Numbered from the stretch's first letter, positions 40,694-48,402 are shown. The stretch: DNA of 64,000 bases from VRUE01 sp963715455 (GCA_963715455.1 OY970245.1:620001-684000); one strand, 5' to 3'. Notes: generated from the sequence alone by a model not told the origin. A program made the numbers and translations.

Positions 40694-40713
40694 TCCGGTA
40701 GCGAACGCGACGC

Positions 40714-41007
40714 TCATCCCTTCTTCGCCTCCACCAGCTCGTAGCGGCGTGGCTTGGGATTGACCAGCCGCACTTTCTTCGCCTTCTCCTGGCGTTCGAG
40801 GCAGTTGGCCACCGCGCCCGAGGAGCGTTCGATCCCTTTGGCGATGGCGCTCGGGGTGTGCGGCGCGTCTTTCTTGTGGCGGCGCATGTAGCCGAGGACG
40901 AGTTTGTCCAGCTCGCCCGGTCCCAGCCGCTCCTGCTTCGAGCCGTTCGACGCCGATTTCGCGGAGCTTTTGGCAGCCCGTTTTTTCGGCGGTTTCTTCT
41001 CGCTCAT
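40714..41007 (-). CDS. Small Lys-rich winged-helix-like DNA-binding protein
   Basis: A 97-residue basic protein. The first 28 residues are Lys/Ala/Ser-rich (EKKPPKKRAAKSSAKSASNG); residues 30-95 look like a winged helix (LDKLVLGYMRRHKKDAPHTP, SAIAKGIERSSGAVANCLER, VRLVNPKPRRYELVEA). Strong RBS AGGAGGATC and a stop/start overlap with the upstream gene (ATGA). Third gene of a coupled three-gene unit in the island. Probable DNA-binding regulator or chromatin-like factor. Confidence 0.72.
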   Translation of the reverse strand: MSEKKPPKKRAAKSSAKSASNGSKQERLGPGELDKLVLGYMRRHKKDAPHTPSAIAKGIERSSGAVANCLERQEKAKKVRLVNPKPRRYELVEAKKG

Positions 41008-42068
41008 GCTGATCCTCCTGACTCGCTGATTTGGTCCCATGCTGAAATCGCGCGGCGTCCAGGGCTCGGCCCCGGGCGTTCGTCTACATCCGGGTGGTCG
41101 TCGTCGGGCTCGACCCACTCGTAGAGGCAGTGCGTGGCCGAGCCCACCCGCCAAGCGGCGGGGGAGAGGCGCTGGCTCATCGCGATCCACTCCGATGAAC
41201 GCGGCGGGTGAGGCTGATCGAGAAGCGCGGTCGCCTCTTCCAGCATCGTCCCCATTTCGTCTTTGAAGCCTTCGAGCCGCACGGCAGCCTCGACTCGCGC
41301 CTCTCGCCAGGCGCGGTGCTGAGGCGCCTCCGGCAGGTCGCCTACTTCCTCGGCCTCGTAGCGGCGGTCCAGCTCCTCTCGGCCCTCGGAGGTGAGGAGC
41401 CAGGTATCAGCGCCATTCCTTCCGACGCGCGTCAGCGAGCCCGCGTCTCGCAATCCGTCGAGTCGAAGGTGCAGTAGTCGGTTCGTCTTCTGGGTCGGCT
41501 CGAACCCGAGGTGCTCGACCACGGTCGCGGTGGCAACCTCGTCGGAGCGCTCGTGCCGCGCGGCTCGCTCGACCGCCGCGAGGATGATGATCGCGGGCGG
41601 GCTGATCGGCGACAGCTCGATGGCGGCCCCGGTGGCCGCGCACTCGGTGGCGTTCGCCTCCACGGCATCGACACGATGAGGCGAATCGAGAAGGTCGAGC
41701 ACTTCGTCGCATACCTCGACGGCCTCGCGGAAGCGCTCCCAGCGCCCCTTGTCGTCGCCCCGCGGATCATGCTCGCGCGGCGGTTCGGAAGGGGCGCGGC
41801 GGGCGTCCCGGCGCAGGCGCCTGATCGTCTTGATGAGGCTCGCGGCCGGCATGGTGAGGTCGACCGCCTTCCTGTCGTCCTCGACCTCCCAGCCCAGATC
41901 CCCCATCAACCGCAGGTCTTCGCCGAACTCCTCGGCCAGCTCATCGAGGCTGACCCCCTCGCTGCGGGCCAGCTCGGGTGGGTCCTGGCCCAAGATGAAG
42001 AGCCGGCGGACCATTAGCCAGTGGAGCGTGCTGCGCTCCTTGGCGCCGATCGTCACGGTGGCGCTCAT
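41004..42068 (-). CDS. Hypothetical protein, longer paralogue in a coupled island operon
   Basis: 354 residues, not recognised. The first 140 residues are related to the whole upstream protein (shared EEFGEDLRLMGDLGWE versus LEFAEDLRLMVEIGWA; also a following VDLTMPAASLIKTIRRLRRD). Residues 160-235 look like a winged helix (ATATVVEHLGFEPTQKTNRL, LRDAGSLTRVG). The C-terminal third is rich in Trp and acidic residues. Overlaps both neighbours by four bases. Perhaps a two-part regulator or defence-type protein; unknown. Confidence 0.6.
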   Translation of the reverse strand: MSATVTIGAKERSTLHWLMVRRLFILGQDPPELARSEGVSLDELAEEFGEDLRLMGDLGWEVEDDRKAVDLTMPAASLIKTIRRLRRDARRAPSEPPREHDPRGDDKGRWERFREAVEVCDEVLDLLDSPHRVDAVEANATECAATGAAIELSPISPPAIIILAAVERAARHERSDEVATATVVEHLGFEPTQKTNRLLHLRLDGLRDAGSLTRVGRNGADTWLLTSEGREELDRRYEAEEVGDLPEAPQHRAWREARVEAAVRLEGFKDEMGTMLEEATALLDQPHPPRSSEWIAMSQRLSPAAWRVGSATHCLYEWVEPDDDHPDVDERPGPSPGRRAISAWDQISESGGSA

Positions 42069-42469
42069 GCTCGATCGCCTCCTCGGGGATCGAGGTCAGC
42101 CAGCAATTCCTCGCAGGCGTCATATCCCCGCCGGAAGCGTTCCTTGCTCTCGACGTCCTCGCGCTCCTCATCCGCCCAGCCGCCGAGCAGCAGCCCGGCT
42201 TCACCTTGAAGGCGCTGGAGCAGTTCCATCAAGTCGTGGAGCTGCATCGTCAGCTCGAACTCGGTGCGGCCGTCGTTTTTCGCCCAGCCGATCTCCACCA
42301 TCAGCCGGAGGTCTTCGGCGAACTCCAAGCCGAGCTGTTCGGCCTTGGCGAAGTCCTCCTCGCGCTCCAGCGCGTCCCAGAGGTCGCCTACTGAGCCAAT
42401 GTGGTTGCGGAGCAGTTCGTAGAGCCCGCCGCGCTGCTCGCTGTTGATCTTGATCGTGGTGCCGGGCAC
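42065..42469 (-). CDS. Hypothetical protein, shorter paralogue in a coupled island operon
   Basis: 134 residues, not recognised. Helical, acidic: YELLRNHIGSVGDLWDALER, EFAEDLRLMVEIGWAKNDGR, TMQLHDLMELLQRLQGEAGL. It shares this core with the N-terminal part of the next gene, so the pair arose by duplication. First gene of the three-gene unit; a 13-bp hairpin lies just upstream. Confidence 0.6.
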   Translation of the reverse strand: MPGTTIKINSEQRGGLYELLRNHIGSVGDLWDALEREEDFAKAEQLGLEFAEDLRLMVEIGWAKNDGRTEFELTMQLHDLMELLQRLQGEAGLLLGGWADEEREDVESKERFRRGYDACEELLADLDPRGGDRA

Positions 42470-42800
42470 GGAGCCCCTCCTCTTGGTAGGGGCACCGAAG
42501 CCGGACTGGGATGCCGCCCCGGTGGGGGCAACGGCAGTACCGTTTCCGTTGCATCGAAGTCTTCGGCTTCGGTGCCAGGCCCCGGGGCGTTAGCGCGCCG
42601 CCGGGGCCACTTATGTCTTGGCGCTGGCGAACGTAGCTTCATCGCCCGTGAGAAGCCAGGCGGAATAACCCGTAATCGCCGCTAATCCCCGCGCATCTAC
42701 GCGATTTCAGCCACTAGTGGCTGAAATGGAGCGCCTTTGAGGGGGCGGTTGGAGTGTTCCCGGAAAAGTGAACACCCCGACGTGCAGGGGGTTCTGCTGA
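42470..42800. other. Island right end, non-coding, between the operon and tRNA-Ala
   Basis: 331 bases without a gene, where an integrase would usually sit next to the tRNA. It holds an inverted repeat GGCACCGAAGCCG/CGGCTTCGGTGCC (42491-42503 and 42564-42576), the 25-base match to the left end (42673-42697) and a perfect 24-base palindrome (42704-42727, core CAGCCACTAGTGGCTG). No recombinase frame is visible. Confidence 0.6.
42673..42697. repeat. 25-base island-end repeat, inverted relative to 29496-29520
   Basis: Exact reverse complement of 29496-29520. Both copies are followed, six to nine bases to the right, by a CAGCCACT...AGTGGCTG palindrome. Candidate recombinase or excisionase arm sites at the two ends of the island. 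Confidence 0.75.
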
Positions 42801-42873
42801 TGGAGCTAGGCGGATTCGAACCGCCGACCTCCTGGGTGCGATCCAGGCGCTCTGCCAGCTGAGCTATAGCCCC
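42801..42873 (-). tRNA. tRNA-Ala (anticodon CGC)
   Basis: A 73-base cloverleaf: acceptor GGGGCTA/TAGCTCC, D-arm AGCTCAGCTGGCAGAGC, anticodon stem CCTGG/CCAGG with loop ATCGCAC (anticodon CGC, reads GCG), T-arm GGCGGTTCGAATCCGCC. CCA is not encoded. It is the integration site of the island: its 3' half is repeated at 29368-29411. Confidence 0.95.
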
Positions 42874-42963
42874 GAGGGCGAGGCTGGGAGGATCGTCCCA
42901 GGGCCCTCGCAAGGCAAAGGATAACCGCATAGGCTTTAGCTTCCCGGCCTGGGAAGCACGCTT

Positions 42964-43893
42964 ATGGGCATTCTCGACGAGGCGATACGAGAGCATTTGG
43001 AGCTGAAGCGCCAGCACGGCGCGGACGATTCCGAGCTGCAGCAGCTCGAGGACGAGGCGTTCGGTCAGGCCGAGCGGCCCGGCGGGGAGGTGACCTCCGA
43101 CACGGTCGCCGAGGCGCCGACCCAGTTCATGACGCAGCCGGAGGCACCCGAGGAGTCCGGCGCACGGCGCGAGCCGACGATTGCCGACCTGCAGGAGCCA
43201 CCTCCGCCGCCCGCCCCCCCGGAGGAGGCATCCAGCGCCGAGGAGCCCGCCGCCGAGGAGCAGCCCGCGATGGAGCACGAGGTCGTCGCCGAGGAACCCG
43301 CTCCCGCCGAGCCAGAGACCGCCCCCGAGCCGGCTGAGCCCAACACCGCAGAGCGCGAGGCGATCGCCGAACAGCCGACCCAGATGTACGACCTCGAGGA
43401 GGAGCTGGAGGCTGAGGAGCCGCCCAGTCCCACCGACGATCAGCTGGTTGAAGAGGAGATCGCCGAGCCGCGCCTCGCGCCGACCGACCCGCTGGCCGGT
43501 CTCGACGAGACCGAGGAGGCCGAGGTGACGATCCAAGGCCCCGCCCCGGACGACGACGAGGACTACGAAGACGAGGACGACGCCTTCTGGAATGAGCAGC
43601 GCCTCTCCGATGAACTCGACCAGGCGCTGGAGGCTCCCAGCGAGCCCGCGCCGGCGGAGCCAGCGGACGAGCCCGATCCTGAACCCACCGACGAGGCTGA
43701 GCTCGAGCTAGAAGTCGAGGACGAGGAGTACGAGGACGAAGACGAGGAGCCCGCGTCAACCGAGGAGCCCGAAGCCGCCACCCCACACCACGAGGACGTG
43801 CTCGAGGAGCGCCCCGACTTCCTCGAGGAGGCCGAGGACGACCAGCTCTGGTTCGAGCAGAAGCCTCCCAAGGACTTCGACTTCAACGATTAG
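42964..43893 (+). CDS. Highly acidic low-complexity protein
   Basis: A 309-residue protein with a short conserved-looking N terminus (MGILDEAIREHLELKRQHGA), then about 270 residues dominated by Glu, Asp, Pro and Ala, ending DQLWFEQKPPKDFDFND. No globular domain, signal peptide or membrane helix. Acidic proteins with this N-terminal motif occur in related genomes as far as I recall; function unknown, probably intrinsically disordered. Base composition of the frame follows the repetitive GAG/GCC codons. Confidence 0.75.
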   Translation: MGILDEAIREHLELKRQHGADDSELQQLEDEAFGQAERPGGEVTSDTVAEAPTQFMTQPEAPEESGARREPTIADLQEPPPPPAPPEEASSAEEPAAEEQPAMEHEVVAEEPAPAEPETAPEPAEPNTAEREAIAEQPTQMYDLEEELEAEEPPSPTDDQLVEEEIAEPRLAPTDPLAGLDETEEAEVTIQGPAPDDDEDYEDEDDAFWNEQRLSDELDQALEAPSEPAPAEPADEPDPEPTDEAELELEVEDEEYEDEDEEPASTEEPEAATPHHEDVLEERPDFLEEAEDDQLWFEQKPPKDFDFND

Positions 43894-43924
43894 GGCCATA
43901 CCGGCTTTTCGGTAGGTTGCGTCG

Positions 43925-44902
43925 ATCGCCGCCGACTGCGCCATAGAGACGAGTGGGCTGCGCAAGTCCTTCGGCGAGGTTTGTGCCCTCGATGGGATTG
44001 ATCTGCGCGCCCCGACCGGCACGGTGCTCGGCATGCTCGGGCCCAACGGCGCCGGCAAGACGACCGCGGTGCGCATCCTCACCACTCTGCTGCGCCCCGA
44101 TGCCGGCAGCGCTCGCGTCGCCGGCCTCGACGTCGAGCGCGACGCCGCCGAGTTGCGTAGCCACATCGGCCTCGCAGGCCAGTACGCGGCAGTCGACGAA
44201 AACCTCACCGGCGCCGAGAACCTGGAGATGGTCGGCCGCCTCTACCACCTCCCCAAGGGCGAGCCGCGCCGCCGCGCCGCCGAGCTGCTCGAGCACTTCG
44301 GCCTCAGCGACGCCGCCGATCGCCTCGTCCGTACCTACTCGGGCGGCATGCGACGTCGGCTCGACCTCGCTGCGGCGCTCGTCGCCCGCCCGCCGGTCCT
44401 CTTCCTCGACGAGCCGACGACCGGGCTGGACCCGCGTAGCCGCATCGACCTCTGGGAGACGATCGAAGGCCGCGTCGCCGAGGGCACGACCGTGCTGCTC
44501 ACCACGCAGTACCTCGATGAGGCCGACCGGCTCGCCGACCGCATCGCGGTGATCGACCGCGGCAGCCTGATCGCCGAGGGCAGCTCCGATCAGCTCAAGG
44601 ACCAGGTCGGCGGGGAACGGCTCGACGTCACCCTCGAGGACCACGCCAGCGCCGAGGCGGCGATCGCCGCGCTGGAGCCGATCGCCGCCGACCGTCCCGC
44701 CGTCCGCGATGGCGCCCTCTCGGTCCCCGTGCGCCAGCGCAAAGGCGCGATCGCCGACGCGGTGCGGCGCCTCGACGAGGCCGGCATCGGGGTCGACGAC
44801 GTCGCCCTCAACCGGCCCACCCTCGATGACGTCTTCCTAACGCTCACCGGACGGGCGGCTGAGACCGCCGAGGACGAGGAGGGGGAGGAGGCGAGCCGAT
44901 GA
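43925..44902 (+). CDS. ABC transporter ATP-binding protein (DrrA type)
   Basis: About 325 residues. Walker A GPNGAGKTTAVRIL, Q-loop HIGLAGQYAAVDENLTGAEN, signature YSGGMRRRLDLAAALVARPP, Walker B VLFLDEPTTGLDPRSR, H-loop-type LLTTQYLDEADRLADR, and a C-terminal DrrA-like domain ending RPTLDDVFLTLTGRA. The conserved first strand (LRKSFGEVCALDGIDLRAP) lies upstream of the first normal start (GTG 44024). In that stretch only ATC (43925), ATA and CTG are available; ATC 43925 follows GGTAGG. Exports drugs or lipids with the permease gene it overlaps. Confidence 0.88.
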   Translation: MAADCAIETSGLRKSFGEVCALDGIDLRAPTGTVLGMLGPNGAGKTTAVRILTTLLRPDAGSARVAGLDVERDAAELRSHIGLAGQYAAVDENLTGAENLEMVGRLYHLPKGEPRRRAAELLEHFGLSDAADRLVRTYSGGMRRRLDLAAALVARPPVLFLDEPTTGLDPRSRIDLWETIEGRVAEGTTVLLTTQYLDEADRLADRIAVIDRGSLIAEGSSDQLKDQVGGERLDVTLEDHASAEAAIAALEPIAADRPAVRDGALSVPVRQRKGAIADAVRRLDEAGIGVDDVALNRPTLDDVFLTLTGRAAETAEDEEGEEASR

Positions 44903-45674
44903 CCCACCTGCGCAACAGCCTCGCCGACACCCTGGTGCTCGCCCGGCGCAGCGTCCTGCGCATCCCCCGCGCGCCCGACCTACTGCTCTCCTTCACCGTG
45001 CAGCCGATCATGTTCGTGCTGCTCTTCGTCTACGTCTTCGGCGGCGCGATCAGCACCCCCGGCTACAGCTACGTCGACTTCCTCATTCCGGGAATCATCG
45101 TCCAGACGATGTCCTTCGGCGGCTTCGTCACCGCCCTGGGCCTCGCCGAGGACCTCAAAAAGGGCCTCGTCGACCGCTTCCGCTCATTGCCCATGTCGCG
45201 CGCCGCGGTGCTCTCCGGCCGCACGCTGGCCGACATCGTCACCAACGCGGTCTCGCTGGCGATGATGATCGTCGTCGGCCTGATCGCCGGCTTCTCCTTC
45301 GGCGCCCCCGCCCTGCACGTACTCGGCGGCATTCTGCTGGCGCTGCTCTTCGGCTACGCCTTCTCCTGGGTCTTCGCCTTCGTCGGCCTCTCGGCCTCCT
45401 CGCCCGAGGCCTCGCAGTCGTTCGGCTTCATCATCATCTTCCCGCTGACCTTCGTCTCCTCGGCCTTCGTCCCGGTCGACTCGATGCCGGCCACCCTGCA
45501 GACCTTCGCCGAAGTCAACCCCTTCACGGTCACCGTCGACGCGATGCGCGCCCTCTTCCTCGGCGCGCCCCCGCCGGCAACTCGATCTGGGGCGCCGTCG
45601 CCTGGTCGATCGGCATCGCCGCCCTCTTCGCTTACCTCTCGGTCCGCCGCTACAAGCGCGCCGTCTCCAGCTAG
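44899..45674 (+). CDS. ABC-2 type permease (DrrB type), frameshift near the 3' end
   Basis: About 258 residues with six helices: PDLLLSFTVQPIMFVLLFVY, FLIPGIIVQTMSFGGFVTAL, LKKGLVDRFRSLPMSRAAVL and FPLTFVSSAFVPVDSMPATL, all typical of DrrB. After RALFLGAP the frame shifts at a C5 run (45569-45575). The last helix continues in another frame (SIWGAVAWSIGIAALFAYLS, RYKRAVSS) to a stop at 45674. In the uncorrected frame a nonsense tail runs to 45702, to the edge of the tRNA. Probably a sequencing error. Partner of the upstream ATPase. Confidence 0.82.
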
Positions 45675-45702
45675 GCCCCGGCGCGCCTACAATTCCCGCT
45701 GA

Positions 45703-45775
45703 GGGGCCATAGCTCAGCTGGCAGAGCGTTCGGTTTGCATCCGAAAGGTCGCCGGTTCGAATCCGGCTGGCTCCA
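45703..45775 (+). tRNA. tRNA-Ala (anticodon TGC)
   Basis: A 73-base cloverleaf: acceptor GGGGCCA/TGGCTCC, D-arm AGCTCAGCTGGCAGAGC, anticodon stem TTCGG/CCGAA with loop TTTGCAT (anticodon TGC), T-arm CGCCGGTTCGAATCCGGCT. CCA not encoded. Immediately followed by a convergent endonuclease-like gene. Confidence 0.95.
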
Positions 45776-45779
45776 TTGC

Positions 45780-46217
45780 TCAGGGGTCGAGGTAGTTCTT
45801 GGCCGGACGCGTCCCTAGCTTCTGCCCGTTCTTTGCTGGAGTGAGGCGAAGGTGGAGAGTCGAGCGGCCAGTTCCCAGCTCGACGGCCGGCACGTAGTAG
45901 CACCGGTCTGAGGTCACGTCGTAGACAGCCAGGATGTCGATCGTCGTCGACGTGTAGTGCTTGGTTCGGCGGATCTTGCCGTTGGTCAGCGAGTGGGAAC
46001 GGCATCTGACATTGACTACAGAGCCATCGGAGCGAGTGTGTTTGACTTGCACACGCTCGAGCTTGGATTTCCTGATCAAGATCAGATCGAAGTCGCAGTC
46101 CTCACCAAATGGGATCGCGATCTTGTGCCCTCGCCGCAGGAGATCGGTGGCGACCATCAGCTCAGCGAGGTCTCCCCTGGCCTTTAGGCTGAGTGGGATT
46201 ACAGGGGCAGATGACAT
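45780..46217 (-). CDS. PD-(D/E)XK endonuclease-like protein (group I intron endonuclease family)
   Basis: A 145-residue protein: SLKARGDLAELMVATDLLRR (first Glu), IPFGEDCDFDLILIRKSKLE (catalytic Asp) and RVQVKHTRSDGSVVNVRCRS (QxK) make a PD-(D/E)XK core as in PF11645. It ends four bases from the tRNA-Ala 3' end, converging on it. Its closest relatives are intron-encoded or mobile endonucleases; here it may be a remnant of an element inserted next to the tRNA. Confidence 0.75.
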   Translation of the reverse strand: MSSAPVIPLSLKARGDLAELMVATDLLRRGHKIAIPFGEDCDFDLILIRKSKLERVQVKHTRSDGSVVNVRCRSHSLTNGKIRRTKHYTSTTIDILAVYDVTSDRCYYVPAVELGTGRSTLHLRLTPAKNGQKLGTRPAKNYLDP

Positions 46218-46255
46218 CCGCCGACCGTAGGGCCGGCGATGTCACGACTCAAGAC

Positions 46256-46487
46256 CTATTCGTAGTGAAAGTGCGCCGTTCGGCGCGCGCGAGAGCTGAT
46301 CGTCGCCGTGCCGTCGATCCCTTCGTTGGCGAGCTTCTCGGCCAGAGCTTGGTCAGATTGGACTTGCTGTAGAGCCTCGTTGGCCTGGGCGAGGCCGTCC
46401 TTCATCATCTTGAAGCTGCCGCCCCGTTCCTTGGTCATTTCCTTGCCGGTCTTCTGCAGGTTTCCTCATGTCCTTGAACATGCCCAT
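46256..46487 (-). pseudogene. Broken gene remnant (frameshifted, 3' end missing)
   Basis: The start MGMFKDMR (ATG 46487, RBS AGGAG) is followed, after a one-base shift near 46455-46465, by LQKTGKEMTKERGG in another frame. It continues as SFKMMKDGLAQANEALQQVQ and LANEGIDGTATI, then loses sense (SSRARRTAHFHYE). I recall longer proteins with this N-terminal region and a further domain after GTATI; that part is absent. The neighbouring 46490-46633 holds no intact gene. Confidence 0.5.
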
Positions 46488-46633
46488 CTTGCTCTGCTCC
46501 TGCTCGCCTACCTCGGCGCGCCCAGCCGGCGCGAGCCACTCGCTCCGGGACGCGGCGCGCCAAGGCGACGATCCTCGACGCCGAGGGCACGACCGCTAAC
46601 CCCGAGCGCATCGAGCTGGCCTGAGCCGGGCGC

Positions 46634-48100
46634 TCAGCCATTGGGCTCGGAGCCCGGCAGGTCGGTCGTGCCTGGCTCCATCGGGAACGAGCCTGAGCCC
46701 TCGGCGGCGAGCACGACGCCGCGCCGCAGCAGCTCGCGGGTCGTCGCCACCGCGTCGTCGCGGGCCCGCGCCTCGTCGATGTCGTAGCGCGCCCGCAGGG
46801 CGCCTGCCGCGTCGGCCAGCGTGCCGCCGTCAAGCGCGTCCATCACCACGCCGCCGGATTCGTTCAGCCGCAGGTAGCTGCCGTCGCCCGCCAGCCGCAC
46901 AAACCGCTGCTCCGCACTCCCCGTCCAGCGCAGCGGCGCATGCCGATACCGCCGCGCCCCCGCCAAATCGCGCACCTTCGCTTCAGCTTCCACAAGCTCC
47001 TGGGCGGGATTGACCGCTGGCGGTGGGGTCGCTTTGGGCACTGGTGCATCTCTGCCGCCTGGGCTGTTGATCGTCCCGGCATCAACCACAGAGAGCTCAT
47101 CATCCAAGTACGCCACAAGATCCGACTTGGCCAGATCCGCCGGCCCCTTCAACGAGTCCGCCCAGCGATTGATCCGCTCGTCGTCCCACCCCTCGCGGAT
47201 CGCTGCCCAGCAGCTCTCGATTCCGTCCTGCACCGCGTTGCCGAAGGTGAAGGGCCGCAGCGAGTCGGGCCGCACGTCGCCGTTGGGCCGCACCAGATAG
47301 CTACCGGGCGCTGCCCGCCCCTGCAGGGTGATGCCACCACCCGTGCCCGGCTGGATCTGCACCCGCATTGCCTCGCCGTGCTTTTGGCGGAAGCTCTCGG
47401 CCACCTCGTCGAGGGCCTTGTGCGAGATGCGCCACTCGCCGCCGCGGGCCGCGGCGCCGGTCACGACCACCGGAGTGGCCCGCACCCAGGGGACGCCCAG
47501 CGCCCACATCTGCTCGAGGAAGTCACCCACGCCGCCAGCGTTGTCGGGCGTCACCACGTGTACGACGCAGACTCCGATGCCGGCGCCGAGCAGGCGGTCA
47601 ATGCCCTCCACGGCGCGTCGCCAGCTGCCGGGCACGCCGCGCGAGCCGTCGTGCAGGCCGGCGCGCGCCCCGTCGAGCGAGACGTGCGCCGTGACGCCGC
47701 GAAGCTCTCCCAGCCGATTCGCCACCTCTTCATCGACAAACCAGCCGTTGGTGTTGAGCGTGACCCCGACTCGGGCCGCAGCCAGGGTCTCGATCAGCTC
47801 CAGGGTCAGCTCGCGCCGCAGGAAAGGCTCGCCACCGGTGACCACCGCCTCGACGATGCCCAGCTCGAGCGACTGGCGCACAACGTCGCGCCACTGCTCG
47901 TCGCTCATCTCCGGAGTGCGCTGCAGGGTGTGCCGCGGCGAGTCGGTGTAGCAAAAGCCGCAGCGCAGGTTGCAGGCGTAGGTGATCTCCAGCTTGGCGC
48001 CGATCGGGCGCTCGGGTGCGGCGAGGAGGCTGCGCGGCGGGCGCCGACCAAGGCGCCAGAGCAGCCTCCTCAGGGTGAAGCTCTCCTCGCGCCTGCGCAT
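46634..48100 (-). CDS. Radical SAM peptide-modifying enzyme with C-terminal PqqD-like domain
   Basis: 488 residues. Radical SAM core: EITYACNLRCGFCYTDSP with Cys43, Cys47 and Cys50 for the [4Fe-4S] cluster, VVTGGEPFLRREL, TLNTNGW, HVSLDGA. In SPASM enzymes the C-terminal region binds extra clusters through many Cys; here the equivalent LVRPNGDVRPDSLRPFTFGN (about 269-288) has none, and only two other Cys exist (178, 297). Residues 398-465 form a PqqD-like domain (FVRLAGDGSYLRLNESGGVV, LADAAGALRARYDIDE), which in this class binds precursor leaders. Last gene of the minus-strand RiPP unit, 54 bases after the third precursor gene. It probably modifies the three peptides; the reaction is unknown. 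Confidence 0.88.
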   Translation of the reverse strand: MRRREESFTLRRLLWRLGRRPPRSLLAAPERPIGAKLEITYACNLRCGFCYTDSPRHTLQRTPEMSDEQWRDVVRQSLELGIVEAVVTGGEPFLRRELTLELIETLAAARVGVTLNTNGWFVDEEVANRLGELRGVTAHVSLDGARAGLHDGSRGVPGSWRRAVEGIDRLLGAGIGVCVVHVVTPDNAGGVGDFLEQMWALGVPWVRATPVVVTGAAARGGEWRISHKALDEVAESFRQKHGEAMRVQIQPGTGGGITLQGRAAPGSYLVRPNGDVRPDSLRPFTFGNAVQDGIESCWAAIREGWDDERINRWADSLKGPADLAKSDLVAYLDDELSVVDAGTINSPGGRDAPVPKATPPPAVNPAQELVEAEAKVRDLAGARRYRHAPLRWTGSAEQRFVRLAGDGSYLRLNESGGVVMDALDGGTLADAAGALRARYDIDEARARDDAVATTRELLRRGVVLAAEGSGSFPMEPGTTDLPGSEPNG

Positions 48101-48154
48101 CTCAGCTCACCGGGGCGGCCACGTCGGCTGGGCCGCCCGGTGGCACTGTCCTGC

Positions 48155-48259
48155 TCAGCTCGGCGGCTGGGTGATGCCAGCGGCTGTGCTGATCGGGTAA
48201 CCGTCGGCATCGATCTCCTCGACGCTGGGCGGCTCGTACGGCGTTGGTTGGTCGGACAC
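48155..48259 (-). CDS. RiPP precursor peptide 3
   Basis: A 34-residue peptide, too short for most callers. GTG start with RBS AAAGGAGG seven bases ahead. It shares PYEPPSVEEIDADGYPISTA with its siblings and ends AGITQPPS. The YxxPxV block resembles the YxxPxL leader motif recognised by RRE/PqqD-like proteins in lasso-type systems. The C-terminal end differs from the other two peptides and is the likely product region. C-terminal residue Ser. Confidence 0.75.
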   Translation of the reverse strand: MSDQPTPYEPPSVEEIDADGYPISTAAGITQPPS

Positions 48260-48297
48260 TCTGGCCTCCTTTAGGTGCCGAATTGATGCTGTCCTTT

Positions 48298-48402
48298 TCA
48301 GCCCAGCTGACTGTTACCGGGTGCGGTGCTGATCGGCGCGCCGTTGGTCTCGATCTCCTCGACGCTGGGCGCCTCGTAGGGCTTCGGCTGCGTGTCGCTC
48401 AT
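48298..48402 (-). CDS. RiPP precursor peptide 2
   Basis: A 34-residue peptide, ATG start, RBS AGGAGG seven bases ahead. Shares KPYEAPSVEEIETNGAPIST with the others, then APGNSQLG. Same length and same YxxPxV, Gly and Thr positions as peptide 1. Encoded 38 bases upstream of peptide 3 on the same strand. Confidence 0.78.
   Translation of the reverse strand: MSDTQPKPYEAPSVEEIETNGAPISTAPGNSQLG

Larger units (their letters stand above)
40383..40713. other. 331-base intergenic region with two large hairpins
   Basis: No credible protein gene; long open frames here only mirror the inverted repeats. It contains two long stem-loops described separately (40460-40569 and 40593-40693) and a small AACCCC/GGGGTT stem followed by a T-run at 40388-40422. 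It may encode a structured RNA or be the remains of a mobile element. Confidence 0.5.

Noticed and set aside
40360..40717. Several overlapping open frames on both strands rich in Arg/Gly/Pro
   Set aside because: They mirror the long inverted repeats, have no RBS and no homology; the region is treated as non-coding.
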